Origin: Terribacillus saccharophilus
Lineage (GTDB): Bacteria > Bacillota > Bacilli > Bacillales > Amphibacillaceae
Length of the DNA stretch: 64,000 nucleotides
Reading direction: 5' to 3'
Assembly (NCBI GenBank): GCA_900110015.1
Contig: FOCD01000001.1
Span: 806,001-870,000 of the forward strand
Positions within the stretch are counted from its first letter, which is position 1. Every line of letters starts with the position of its first letter. Positions 57,154-64,000 of this stretch are shown here, in pieces. The position numbers and the translations under genes are program-made. Under the pieces are notes generated by a model. It was given only the letters and a program-made list of their open reading frames with translations. It searched no databases and had not been told where the DNA came from.

Positions 57154-57480
57154 CTAATCTAATTCTTTTATCTTTTGGATCAAGTCTTTTGCACCGGACT
57201 GGCTGCTGGAATCCATTATTTCTTCCAGCTCATCCAGCAGAGCGCTCCTCTCCTTGAAGCGATCATAAAGATGCAGCTTTTTCTCGTAGCTTTCTATCAT
57301 TGCTTCAGTACGCCGGATATTATCATAGACTGCCTGACGAGAAACTTCAAATGTTTCTGCAATTTCCCCGAGTGACAAATCTTCCAGATAGTACATTTCC
57401 ATGTAACTGCGCTGCTTAGGTGTAAGCAGTGCCTGATAAAAATCGAACAAATAGTTCATTCGAGTTGTTTTCTCTAACAT
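57154..57480 (-). CDS. ylxM: SRP-associated helix-turn-helix protein YlxM
   Basis: A 108-residue protein with a sigma-70 region-4-like HTH ([38 protein letters not shown]). YlxM family members are encoded next to ffh and in streptococci modulate SRP assembly. The start at 57480 was chosen because an upstream GTG overlaps the GGGGTG ribosome site. Located between ftsY and ffh as usual. Confidence 0.93.
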   Translation of the reverse strand: MLEKTTRMNYLFDFYQALLTPKQRSYMEMYYLEDLSLGEIAETFEVSRQAVYDNIRRTEAMIESYEKKLHLYDRFKERSALLDELEEIMDSSSQSGAKDLIQKIKELD

Positions 57481-57554
57481 GATCCGCACCCCTTGTTAAG
57501 TGAAATGCCTTTACAAAATTGTAGCCAACCTAGTGCGCAACTGTCAAGAAACTG

Positions 57555-58565
57555 CTATTCCGCCTGTTCCTCATCCTGCATCAGATCAGCAAATAAACCA
57601 TATACAAAGGCATTTGGATCAAATTCCTGCAAATCCTCCATTTGTTCGCCAAGACCGACAAACTTGACCGGGATTTTCATCTCGTTCCGAATCGCCAAAA
57701 CAATACCACCTTTAGCTGTTCCATCCAGCTTGGATAAAACGATACCAGAGACATTGGCTGTTTCTTGGAATGTCTTCGCCTGTGCAAGAGCATTCTGCCC
57801 TGTTGTTGCATCCAATACGAGCAGTACTTCATGCGGCGCTCCAGGTACTTCACGTTCGATAACACGATGTACTTTGTTCAGTTCGTTCATCAGATTCACT
57901 TTATTTTGCAAACGACCGGCAGTATCGCAAAGAAGTACATCGGCACCGCGGGCCTGTGCTGCTTTGATGCCATCATAGATAACTGCTGCTGGATCACTGC
58001 CAGCATTGTGGCGAATCACCTCAACACCAGTCCGCTCTCCCCATACTTGCAGCTGTTCGATCGCTCCAGCCCGGAAAGTATCTCCTGCAGCCATGACTAC
58101 TTTCTTACCTTCTTGCTTCAGCTTATACGCCAGCTTACCGATACTAGTAGTTTTGCCGACACCGTTGACGCCTACAAACAAGTAAATTGTAAGTCCATCG
58201 TCATTCATTTTTAGCTTCTGAGGCTGTTCATCTTCATCACCTTGGTATATTTCAACCAGTTTCTCTGAGATAACATCCTTAAGCTGAATAGTATCCTTGA
58301 TGTTCTGACGTTTTGCTTCCATACGGAGCTCATCCACCAGATCCATTACTGTATTAACTCCTACATCGGAAGCGATTAGTACTTCTTCCAATTCCTCAAA
58401 GAAGTCCTCATCAACTTTCCGATAACGTGCCATCAGATTATTCATCCGATCAGAGAAGGAAGTACGAGTCTTTTTTAGACCTTCTTTGTATTTTTCAGGT
58501 GTTTTCTGGTCTGTTTCGTTGTTTGTATTAGAGAATTTGTTTTTCAGTTTTTGAAAAAAGCTCAT
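57555..58565 (-). CDS. ftsY: SRP receptor GTPase FtsY
   Basis: Docks SRP-ribosome complexes at the membrane. The 336-residue protein has a short, charged A domain (residues 1-40), the N domain, G1 GVNGVGKTT at about residues 132-140, DTAGR and [19 protein letters not shown] precedes the ATG. It lies 15 bases downstream of smc. Confidence 0.97.
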   Translation of the reverse strand: MSFFQKLKNKFSNTNNETDQKTPEKYKEGLKKTRTSFSDRMNNLMARYRKVDEDFFEELEEVLIASDVGVNTVMDLVDELRMEAKRQNIKDTIQLKDVISEKLVEIYQGDEDEQPQKLKMNDDGLTIYLFVGVNGVGKTTSIGKLAYKLKQEGKKVVMAAGDTFRAGAIEQLQVWGERTGVEVIRHNAGSDPAAVIYDGIKAAQARGADVLLCDTAGRLQNKVNLMNELNKVHRVIEREVPGAPHEVLLVLDATTGQNALAQAKTFQETANVSGIVLSKLDGTAKGGIVLAIRNEMKIPVKFVGLGEQMEDLQEFDPNAFVYGLFADLMQDEEQAE

Positions 58566-58580
58566 TTTGTTCTTCCTTTC

Positions 58581-61500
58581 TTATACCTTCACTAGTGTAG
58601 GCGCGTCTTCCAGACGGACAGAAACCAATCTGGAAACACCGGATTCCTGCATCGTGACGCCATAAAGAACGTCTGCTTCCTCCATTGTACCTTTTCTGTG
58701 TGTTATGGCAATGAACTGCGTCTTTTCGCTGAATTGCTTCATGTATTGAGCAAAGCGGCTGACGTTTGCATCATCCAGGGCCGCTTCCACTTCGTCCAGG
58801 ATACAGAATGGTACAGGCCTTACACGTAAAATGGCAAACAGCAAGGCAATTGCTGTTAAAGCACGTTCTCCGCCCGATAGCAAACCTAGATTCTGCAGTT
58901 TCTTACCTGGTGGCTGTGCGATAATATCGACTCCAGTTTCCAGCAGATTATCAGAATCCGTCAACTTCAGCTCAGCGTGCCCTCCGCCAAATAGCGAGCG
59001 GAATACTTCCGTGAATTCTGTTTTAATTTTATTGAACACATCTTCAAACAGACGCTTCATTTCTTCATCCATTTCGTCAATAACGGCTAGCAAAGTTGAT
59101 TTTGCCTGATAAAGGTCGTCTTTTTGTTCAGTAAGGAAGCTATATCTTTCATTAATCCGGTCAAATTCCTCTATTGCACCTACATTGACGCTGCCTAGTT
59201 CCGAAATAGCACGCTTAATCAGCTTCACTTCGGTTCGGGCAGTTTCGATATCTTCTGCTCTTCCAAACGTCGCCAATGCTTTTTCAAAGGTCAGGGAGTA
59301 GCTTTGCTGCAAATTCATCAGACGGTTTTCCAGCTCTACATCCAAACGGTTCGAGCGGACTTCCTGATCTTGTACTTGCTGCACCAGATTCTGATGAAGA
59401 CGATTTGCCTCTTTAACTGACAGTTCCTCTTGCTGCACCCAGTCATAGCGCTCCTGCCGTTCTGCTTTACGTTCCTCAATCAGTGTTGTTGTCTGCTGCT
59501 TATGCTGCTGCTTCACTGTGATCAGCTCAGCAATCTCTTCCTCTGTCTGACCTTTCTCACCAACTTCAGCCATTTGCTGAAGCACTCGCTGCTGTTCATC
59601 ATACTTCTGCTGTGTCAGCTCTAGCTGCTCGGTAAACTCACTGAGCCGCTGCTGCTGATTCTCAAGCTTAGCAAGGCTTTCTGCAGAGCGTATCTGAAGG
59701 GCCTGCTGTTCTTCTCGTTTAATTTCCTTTGTCTGCTGCCATGCTTGGTGGGCTTCAGTCAGTTCACTGATCTCCCGCTGTATATCCTGGAGCTGCTGGT
59801 CTAAACTCGCAAGCTCAGCCTGCAGCTGCTCAATGCGTTTTTCCACTTCTTCACGTTCTGTGTCATACTGCGCATTATCCTGGTCATACATGGTGAGATT
59901 ATCATTGGCATGCATAAAGCGAATGCTCGTTTCAGTAAATGCTGCCTGAAGCTCCTGTTCCGACTCCTGCAGCTGCTTCAAGCTGTGTCGGGTTTCCTCT
60001 GCTGAAGTTTCCAATTGCTGAAGTTCTTCTTTCAGCTGCGCAACTTTACGCTCGAATACTTCAGTCCGTGCCTGGAAATCGGATAGTTTCTCCGTGACTT
60101 CCTGCATTTCCTTTTCTCTTGTAAACAAAGATTGACTGTTGCGTTTTTGTGCTCCGCCAGTCATAGATCCTCCAGGGTTTACAACATCACCTGTCAGCGT
60201 AACGACGCGGTACCGTCTGCCAAGAGCAGCAGCAATCGCATTGGCATGCTGAAGGTCTTCTGCGATGACCACATTACCTAACAAGAAATCAACTGCCCGC
60301 TTGTACTGGGGATCAACCTGGATGAGATCTGCCGCGATACCGATGAATCCTTCCCGATTGGAAGCATTCCCTAACACATTCGCAGGAATCTGTTTAGGCT
60401 GAATCGATGATAGCGGTAAGAATGTTGCACGGCCATTATGTGTCTGTTTCAGCCAATTGATTGCCTGACGGGCACTTGCTTCCGTATCGACCACGATATG
60501 CTGGGCTTGACCTCCAAGAGCGGTTTCCATCGCAGTAACATACGCAGTTGGTACATCAATCAACTCGATGACAGCACCTTCAATTCCCTCGAGCTTTTGA
60601 TCCTGACGAGCTTTAAGGACTGCTTTTACCCCTTGGAAGAATCCTTGGAACTCTTCTTTCATCTCCTGCAGCATTTCCTGCTTGGAACGAAGCTTCTCAA
60701 TATGCTGGTACCCAGTGTACAGCTTGCTCTGTGCTTCCTGATACTGCTCCCGTTTTTGCGCCGCCTCCATCCGAAGTGAATCTGCTTTCTCCTCAGCTTG
60801 TTCACGGGCTTCGGTTGCACCTTTGAGACGCTCAGACAATTGCTCTCTTTTCTCACTGATTTCATCACGATTTGAAACGACGTCTTTGTATTTTGTACGC
60901 TGACGTTCTTTCTTCGCATCAATACCTGTGAGCTGCTGTTTGAGTGAGTTAGTCTCATTCCGCTTTGCAGCTTGTTCATTAAGCAAATCGATATAATCGC
61001 TTTTCTTTTCTTCGATTTGTTCACTCAAATCTTCCTGCGTACGAGATAGCTGTTTGTCCAAAGACCGTAAATCTGATTTGATGGCTTTGTTCTCTGTATC
61101 CAACGCATCCAAAGCTGCTTGCTCCAGGTCCAGCTGTTTTAACTGCTGCTCTAATGTGATTCCAAGCTGTTCAGTATCTTTCTCCAGTTTTTCTTTGTTT
61201 TCTGCAAGATGTTTGGAGCGCTCATTCAACAGCTGTTTCTTGCCTTCCAAATTCTCAAGCTCTTGTGTGACAATTAGCAAGGATGCTTGCAGTTCGTCAA
61301 TAGAAGCATCCAACGCATGCAATTCTGTTTTCTCTGCCTCAAGAAGCTGTTCTTTTTCTCCAATTGTCTGCTTTTGGACTTCTAGCTCGCGTTTATTCAC
61401 TTCAAGCTCCTGGAGGACCGCTTGCCACTCTTTATGTAATTGCTCGATCTCCGCAACTAGCAATCCGATTTCGACATCTTTCAGCTGTGCTTTCTTCTCC

Positions 61501-62147
61501 AGAAAATCCTTTGCGATAGCAGCTTGTTCTCGCAGTGGTTCAAGCTGTCCTTCAATTTCATACGTAATATCTTCTACTCGATTCAGATTCTCCTGCGTTT
61601 CTGCTAATTTATATTCTGCCTTCTTCTTTCGCTGCTTGTATTTGAGTACACCTGCAGCTTCTTCGAAGATAGACCGTCTTTCTTCCGGTTTAGAGCTTAG
61701 GATTTCCTCTACCTTTCCTTGACTAATAATAGAAAAGGCTTCTCTCCCTAATCCAGAATCCATGAACAAGTCGATGATATCTTTCAGACGGCAGCTTTGG
61801 TTATTGATCAAAAATTGGCTTTCTCCAGAACGGAATACCCGTCTGGTCACACTCACTTCCTGATACTCCAGCGGTAACGTCTGATCGGCATTGTCCAATA
61901 CAAGTGTCACTTCCGCTACATTAAGCGCTTTTCTCGTATCGCTGCCCTGGAAGATGATATCTTCCATCTTGGATCCTCGCAGACTTTTTGCCGACTGCTC
62001 GCCTAATACCCAGCGGATGGCATCGGTTATATTACTTTTCCCGCTTCCATTCGGACCTACCACTGCCGTTACACCTGGTACAAAGTCAAGTGTCACTTTT
62101 TCGGCAAATGATTTGAATCCGACGGTTTCTAATCGTTTCAGGAACAT
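58581..62147 (-). CDS. smc: Chromosome condensation and segregation ATPase SMC
   Basis: Forms the core of the SMC-ScpAB condensin that organises the chromosome. The 1188-residue product starts MFLKRLETVGFKSFAEKVTL, has Walker A GPNGSGKSN at residues 31-39, two long Gln/Glu-rich coiled coils, a hinge (about 510-660, GIEGAVIELIDVPTAYVTAM), and the C-terminal signature LLSGGERALTAIALLFAIL with Walker B FCILDEVEAALDD. The ATG at 62147 is better spaced from AGGAG than the one at 62153. A divergent gene upstream separates it from rnc. Confidence 0.96.
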   Translation of the reverse strand: MFLKRLETVGFKSFAEKVTLDFVPGVTAVVGPNGSGKSNITDAIRWVLGEQSAKSLRGSKMEDIIFQGSDTRKALNVAEVTLVLDNADQTLPLEYQEVSVTRRVFRSGESQFLINNQSCRLKDIIDLFMDSGLGREAFSIISQGKVEEILSSKPEERRSIFEEAAGVLKYKQRKKKAEYKLAETQENLNRVEDITYEIEGQLEPLREQAAIAKDFLEKKAQLKDVEIGLLVAEIEQLHKEWQAVLQELEVNKRELEVQKQTIGEKEQLLEAEKTELHALDASIDELQASLLIVTQELENLEGKKQLLNERSKHLAENKEKLEKDTEQLGITLEQQLKQLDLEQAALDALDTENKAIKSDLRSLDKQLSRTQEDLSEQIEEKKSDYIDLLNEQAAKRNETNSLKQQLTGIDAKKERQRTKYKDVVSNRDEISEKREQLSERLKGATEAREQAEEKADSLRMEAAQKREQYQEAQSKLYTGYQHIEKLRSKQEMLQEMKEEFQGFFQGVKAVLKARQDQKLEGIEGAVIELIDVPTAYVTAMETALGGQAQHIVVDTEASARQAINWLKQTHNGRATFLPLSSIQPKQIPANVLGNASNREGFIGIAADLIQVDPQYKRAVDFLLGNVVIAEDLQHANAIAAALGRRYRVVTLTGDVVNPGGSMTGGAQKRNSQSLFTREKEMQEVTEKLSDFQARTEVFERKVAQLKEELQQLETSAEETRHSLKQLQESEQELQAAFTETSIRFMHANDNLTMYDQDNAQYDTEREEVEKRIEQLQAELASLDQQLQDIQREISELTEAHQAWQQTKEIKREEQQALQIRSAESLAKLENQQQRLSEFTEQLELTQQKYDEQQRVLQQMAEVGEKGQTEEEIAELITVKQQHKQQTTTLIEERKAERQERYDWVQQEELSVKEANRLHQNLVQQVQDQEVRSNRLDVELENRLMNLQQSYSLTFEKALATFGRAEDIETARTEVKLIKRAISELGSVNVGAIEEFDRINERYSFLTEQKDDLYQAKSTLLAVIDEMDEEMKRLFEDVFNKIKTEFTEVFRSLFGGGHAELKLTDSDNLLETGVDIIAQPPGKKLQNLGLLSGGERALTAIALLFAILRVRPVPFCILDEVEAALDDANVSRFAQYMKQFSEKTQFIAITHRKGTMEEADVLYGVTMQESGVSRLVSVRLEDAPTLVKV

Positions 62148-62153
62148 ACTCAT

Positions 62154-62282
62154 TCTCCTATATTGAAAGCTTATCGCTTATTTCTGCATTGTTATTGGTT
62201 TCTCTTTTGTTTTTAACTTATTTATTTTATCATAAACTAAAGGTACATAATAGGTATCAATTACGTCAAAGGAGGCTCGTCC
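62154..62282. promoter_or_regulatory. Divergent intergenic region between smc and yfkK
   Basis: AT-rich 129-base gap that must hold promoters for both smc (minus) and yfkK (plus), since a bidirectional terminator cuts smc off from rnc. No clear -35/-10 pair at proper spacing was found on either strand; only partial matches such as TTGTTT...TATCAT (plus, 15-base spacer) were seen. Confidence 0.3.
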
Positions 62283-62504
62283 ATGAAGCTCGAACAGGCA
62301 TCAGAGGAGAATTTGTCCATCCTCATCAATGGCATCGCCGACCGGCTTGTTGTCGTCAACCGTTCCATCATGCAGCCAGAAGACTACCAGATTGAGAAGT
62401 ACGATGATATTAAGTTTTTATATGATCATATTGAATCAAAAGGACAGCTCAGTGTATCTGAAACTGAAGCATTTATCCAGGAGCTGGCGAATTACCGAAA
62501 ATAA
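62283..62504 (+). CDS. yfkK: UPF0435/DUF1128 family protein (YfkK-like)
   Basis: A 73-residue protein of unknown function and the only supported plus-strand gene in the window. The sequence (VVNRSIMQPEDYQIEKYDDI, ... SETEAFIQELANYRK) matches what is known of the UPF0435/DUF1128 family represented by B. subtilis YfkK, recalled from memory. CAAAGGAGG precedes the ATG at a good distance. In B. subtilis yfkK is elsewhere on the chromosome; here it splits the usual rnc-smc linkage and ends in a bidirectional terminator shared with rnc. Confidence 0.85.
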   Translation: MKLEQASEENLSILINGIADRLVVVNRSIMQPEDYQIEKYDDIKFLYDHIESKGQLSVSETEAFIQELANYRK

Positions 62505-62541
62505 AAAACGGCGGAGACTACTTGCTCTCCGCCGTTTTTTC
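62503..62541. terminator. Bidirectional terminator between yfkK and rnc
   Basis: AAAAACGGCGGAGA, eight-base loop, TCTCCGCCGTTTTTT: a perfect GC-rich stem with T-tract in both directions, placed between the convergent ends of yfkK and rnc. Confidence 0.92.
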
Positions 62542-63224
62542 TATTCAGTTAAAGCTTCCAAAGCAATACGGGCAGCCTGCTGTTCTGCTTCCTTTTTCGT
62601 CCGCCCTGCTCCTGTGCCGACAAGTTCCCCCTGAACCTTCAGCTCCGCAACGAATTCACGGCTATGGGCAGGACCTCTTTCATCAACGATCGTATACGTA
62701 ATTACTTTATCTTTATCCTGCTGAATAACCTCTTGCAGTCTGCTCTTATAATCCATCGCATGTGAAAAAGCACCTTGGCTGATTTTTGGAAAGACGATTT
62801 TTTCGAAAAATCCGAGTACCACATCGAAATCCTGGTCAAGATACAAAGCACCGACAAATGCCTCGAACACATCAGCTAACAATGCAGGACGTGTTCTGCC
62901 CCCAGTGCGCTCTTCCCCTTTTCCGAGCAGCACATATGTACCAAGATCCATTTCTTTGGCGAAGAGTACGAGTGATTCCTCTCTGACTATAGCAGCACGA
63001 AGCTTCGTCATATTCCCTTCCGGCATATCAGGATAATGCTTGTACAGAAATTGTGATACACCAAGCTCCAATACAGCATCGCCAAGGAATTCCAATCGTT
63101 CGTTATCCGTCTTCTTCAGGTGACGATGTTCATTCACATAAGATGAATGGGTCAAGGCATTCTGCAACAAAGCTTCATCATGGAAATGGATTCCAAGCTT
63201 CTCCTGCAGTTTATATAAGCTCAT
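62541..63224 (-). CDS. rnc: Ribonuclease III
   Basis: Double-strand-specific endoribonuclease for rRNA, scRNA and mRNA processing. The 227-residue product begins [20 protein letters not shown], has the RNase III signature [15 protein letters not shown] at residues 41-55, the second catalytic acidic region ([16 protein letters not shown]) and a C-terminal dsRNA-binding domain ([16 protein letters not shown] ... [21 protein letters not shown]). The start at 63224 follows GTGGGGA; an open frame extends upstream but is not conserved. It follows acpP. Confidence 0.94.
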   Translation of the reverse strand: MSLYKLQEKLGIHFHDEALLQNALTHSSYVNEHRHLKKTDNERLEFLGDAVLELGVSQFLYKHYPDMPEGNMTKLRAAIVREESLVLFAKEMDLGTYVLLGKGEERTGGRTRPALLADVFEAFVGALYLDQDFDVVLGFFEKIVFPKISQGAFSHAMDYKSRLQEVIQQDKDKVITYTIVDERGPAHSREFVAELKVQGELVGTGAGRTKKEAEQQAARIALEALTE

Positions 63225-63260
63225 TCTGCTGTCCCCACTTTCCATTTGTTGTGATGATGC

Positions 63261-63298
63261 GGAGAAAGTCCCGCCTACAAAGTGACGGGACTTTCTCC
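63261..63298 (-). repeat. Perfect inverted repeat in the acpP-rnc spacer
   Basis: GGAGAAAGTCCCG (63261-63273) and CGGGACTTTCTCC (63286-63298) form a perfect 13-bp stem with a 12-base loop. No T-tract follows on either strand, so it does not look like a standard terminator. It may be an mRNA processing or stability element upstream of the RNase III gene. Confidence 0.7.
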
Positions 63299-63317
63299 TA
63301 TGCATCTTATTTAAATC

Positions 63318-63551
63318 TTACTGTTTGCTGTTTATGTAGTTTACAGCGTCGCCAACAGTAGCGATTTTTTCCGCATCTTCATCAGAAATTTCCATGTCGA
63401 ATTGATCTTCCAATTCCATAACCAATTCCACAACATCAAGGGAATCTGCATCTAGATCTTCTTTGAAAGAAGCCTCTAGTGTTACTTTGGATTCGTCTAC
63501 ATCAAGACGATCAATAACGATTTGCTTTACTTGCTCGAATACATCTGCCAT
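63318..63551 (-). CDS. acpP: Acyl carrier protein
   Basis: Carries growing acyl chains in fatty-acid synthesis. The 77-residue acidic protein has the phosphopantetheine attachment site Ser37 in [23 protein letters not shown] precedes the ATG. It follows fabG, as in the fapR-plsX-fabD-fabG-acpA run of B. subtilis. Confidence 0.98.
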   Translation of the reverse strand: MADVFEQVKQIVIDRLDVDESKVTLEASFKEDLDADSLDVVELVMELEDQFDMEISDEDAEKIATVGDAVNYINSKQ

Positions 63552-63618
63552 AGGAAATTCACCTCCCTTCGTTATTATAGGACATTTCGTCCTGGAAAAC
63601 TACAATTTTTTCATTGTA

Positions 63619-64000
63619 TTACATTACCATGCCGCCATCGATATGAATCGTTTGACCAGTAATGTAATTGCTATCTTCTGACGCAAGAAAACGAACGACA
63701 CGCGAAACGTCTTCAGGCTTGCCTGGTTTACCAAGCGGAATCATGCTTTGCATCGCCTGCTTCTGCTCATCTGTCATTTCGTCCGTCATATCAGTCGTGA
63801 TGAATCCTGGAGCAACAGCGTTCACAAGAACGTTTCGCGCAGCAAGCTCCTTAGCAGCCGTTTTCGTTAATCCGATAACTCCTGCTTTTGCAGCGACATA
63901 GTTAGCTTGCCCTGGATTACCGCTGACACCAACAATGCTCGCCACATTGATAATACGGCCAGCTTTTTGTTTCATCATTTGACGAGTTACTGCTTTCGTA
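63619..64000 (-). CDS. fabG: 3-oxoacyl-ACP reductase (5' end outside window)
   Basis: NADPH-dependent reductase of fatty-acid synthesis, short-chain dehydrogenase family. Only the C-terminal ~126 codons are in the window; the frame runs on past the right edge, so the ATG at 63978 is internal. The catalytic Ser ([12 protein letters not shown]) and the YxxxK pair ([13 protein letters not shown]) are visible, and the end [14 protein letters not shown] is typical of FabG. Located directly upstream of acpP. Confidence 0.96.
   Translation of the reverse strand, partial: TKAVTRQMMKQKAGRIINVASIVGVSGNPGQANYVAAKAGVIGLTKTAAKELAARNVLVNAVAPGFITTDMTDEMTDEQKQAMQSMIPLGKPGKPEDVSRVVRFLASEDSNYITGQTIHIDGGMVM

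Noticed and set aside
61054-61722. Plus-strand open frame of 222 codons opposite smc
   Set aside because: It is Ser/Cys-rich, as expected for the antisense of a Gln/Glu/Leu-rich coiled coil; no other support.

Overview
The window is a chromosomal backbone segment from a member of the Bacillaceae (Bacilli, low-to-moderate GC). Nearly every gene is on the minus strand, so transcription runs from high to low coordinates. Gene content and order closely follow the Bacillus subtilis fabG-acpP-rnc-smc ... polC region. The protein sequences resemble halotolerant Bacillaceae (Virgibacillus/Terribacillus-like), but the genus cannot be fixed by reading alone. No tRNA, rRNA, insertion sequence, prophage or CRISPR array was seen.

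Layout, in the direction of transcription from the right edge. (1) 64000-54200: fatty-acid synthesis (fabG, partial; acpP), RNase III (rnc), SMC condensin, the SRP pathway (ftsY, ylxM, ffh), and the rpsP-khpA-ylqD-rimM-trmD ribosome and tRNA maturation cluster. A small UPF0435/DUF1128 gene (yfkK) sits in the opposite orientation between rnc and smc. (2) 53500-43000: rplS, signal peptidase I, rbgA, rnhB, the orphan FliK/FlhB-like pair ylqG-ylqH, sucC-sucD, dprA and topA. (3) 43000-38900: a decayed trmFO remnant, then xerC, hslV, hslU and codY. (4) 38500-12000: a complete fla/che operon from flgB to swrB. It encodes the basal-body rod, MS-ring, C-ring switch, export ATPase complex, hook cap and hook, export gate, FlhF/FlhG, the CheB/A/W/C/D/Y chemotaxis proteins, and sigma-D at its end. 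(5) 11900-1: rpsB, tsf, pyrH, frr, then uppS, cdsA, dxr, rasP, proS and the N-terminal two thirds of polC.

How the genes work together: the large operon builds the flagellum and then supplies sigma-D to switch on late motility genes. codY, a nutrient-sensing repressor, lies directly upstream. The flanking blocks carry translation, membrane lipid and isoprenoid synthesis, chromosome segregation and protein export functions.

Most notable observation: where other Bacilli carry trmFO (folate-dependent tRNA m5U54 methyltransferase) between topA and xerC, this genome has only about 0.5 kb without an intact gene. On the minus strand it still holds clear, collinear fragments of TrmFO behind an intact consensus promoter. 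The gene has been lost by internal deletion and the remnant now forms the leader of the xerC-hslVU-codY operon. Other points worth checking are a probable non-AUG (CTG or ATT) start for khpA, the ylqG-ylqH pair, a hairpin before rnc, and several promoter and operator candidates. No wholly new multi-gene system was recognised.
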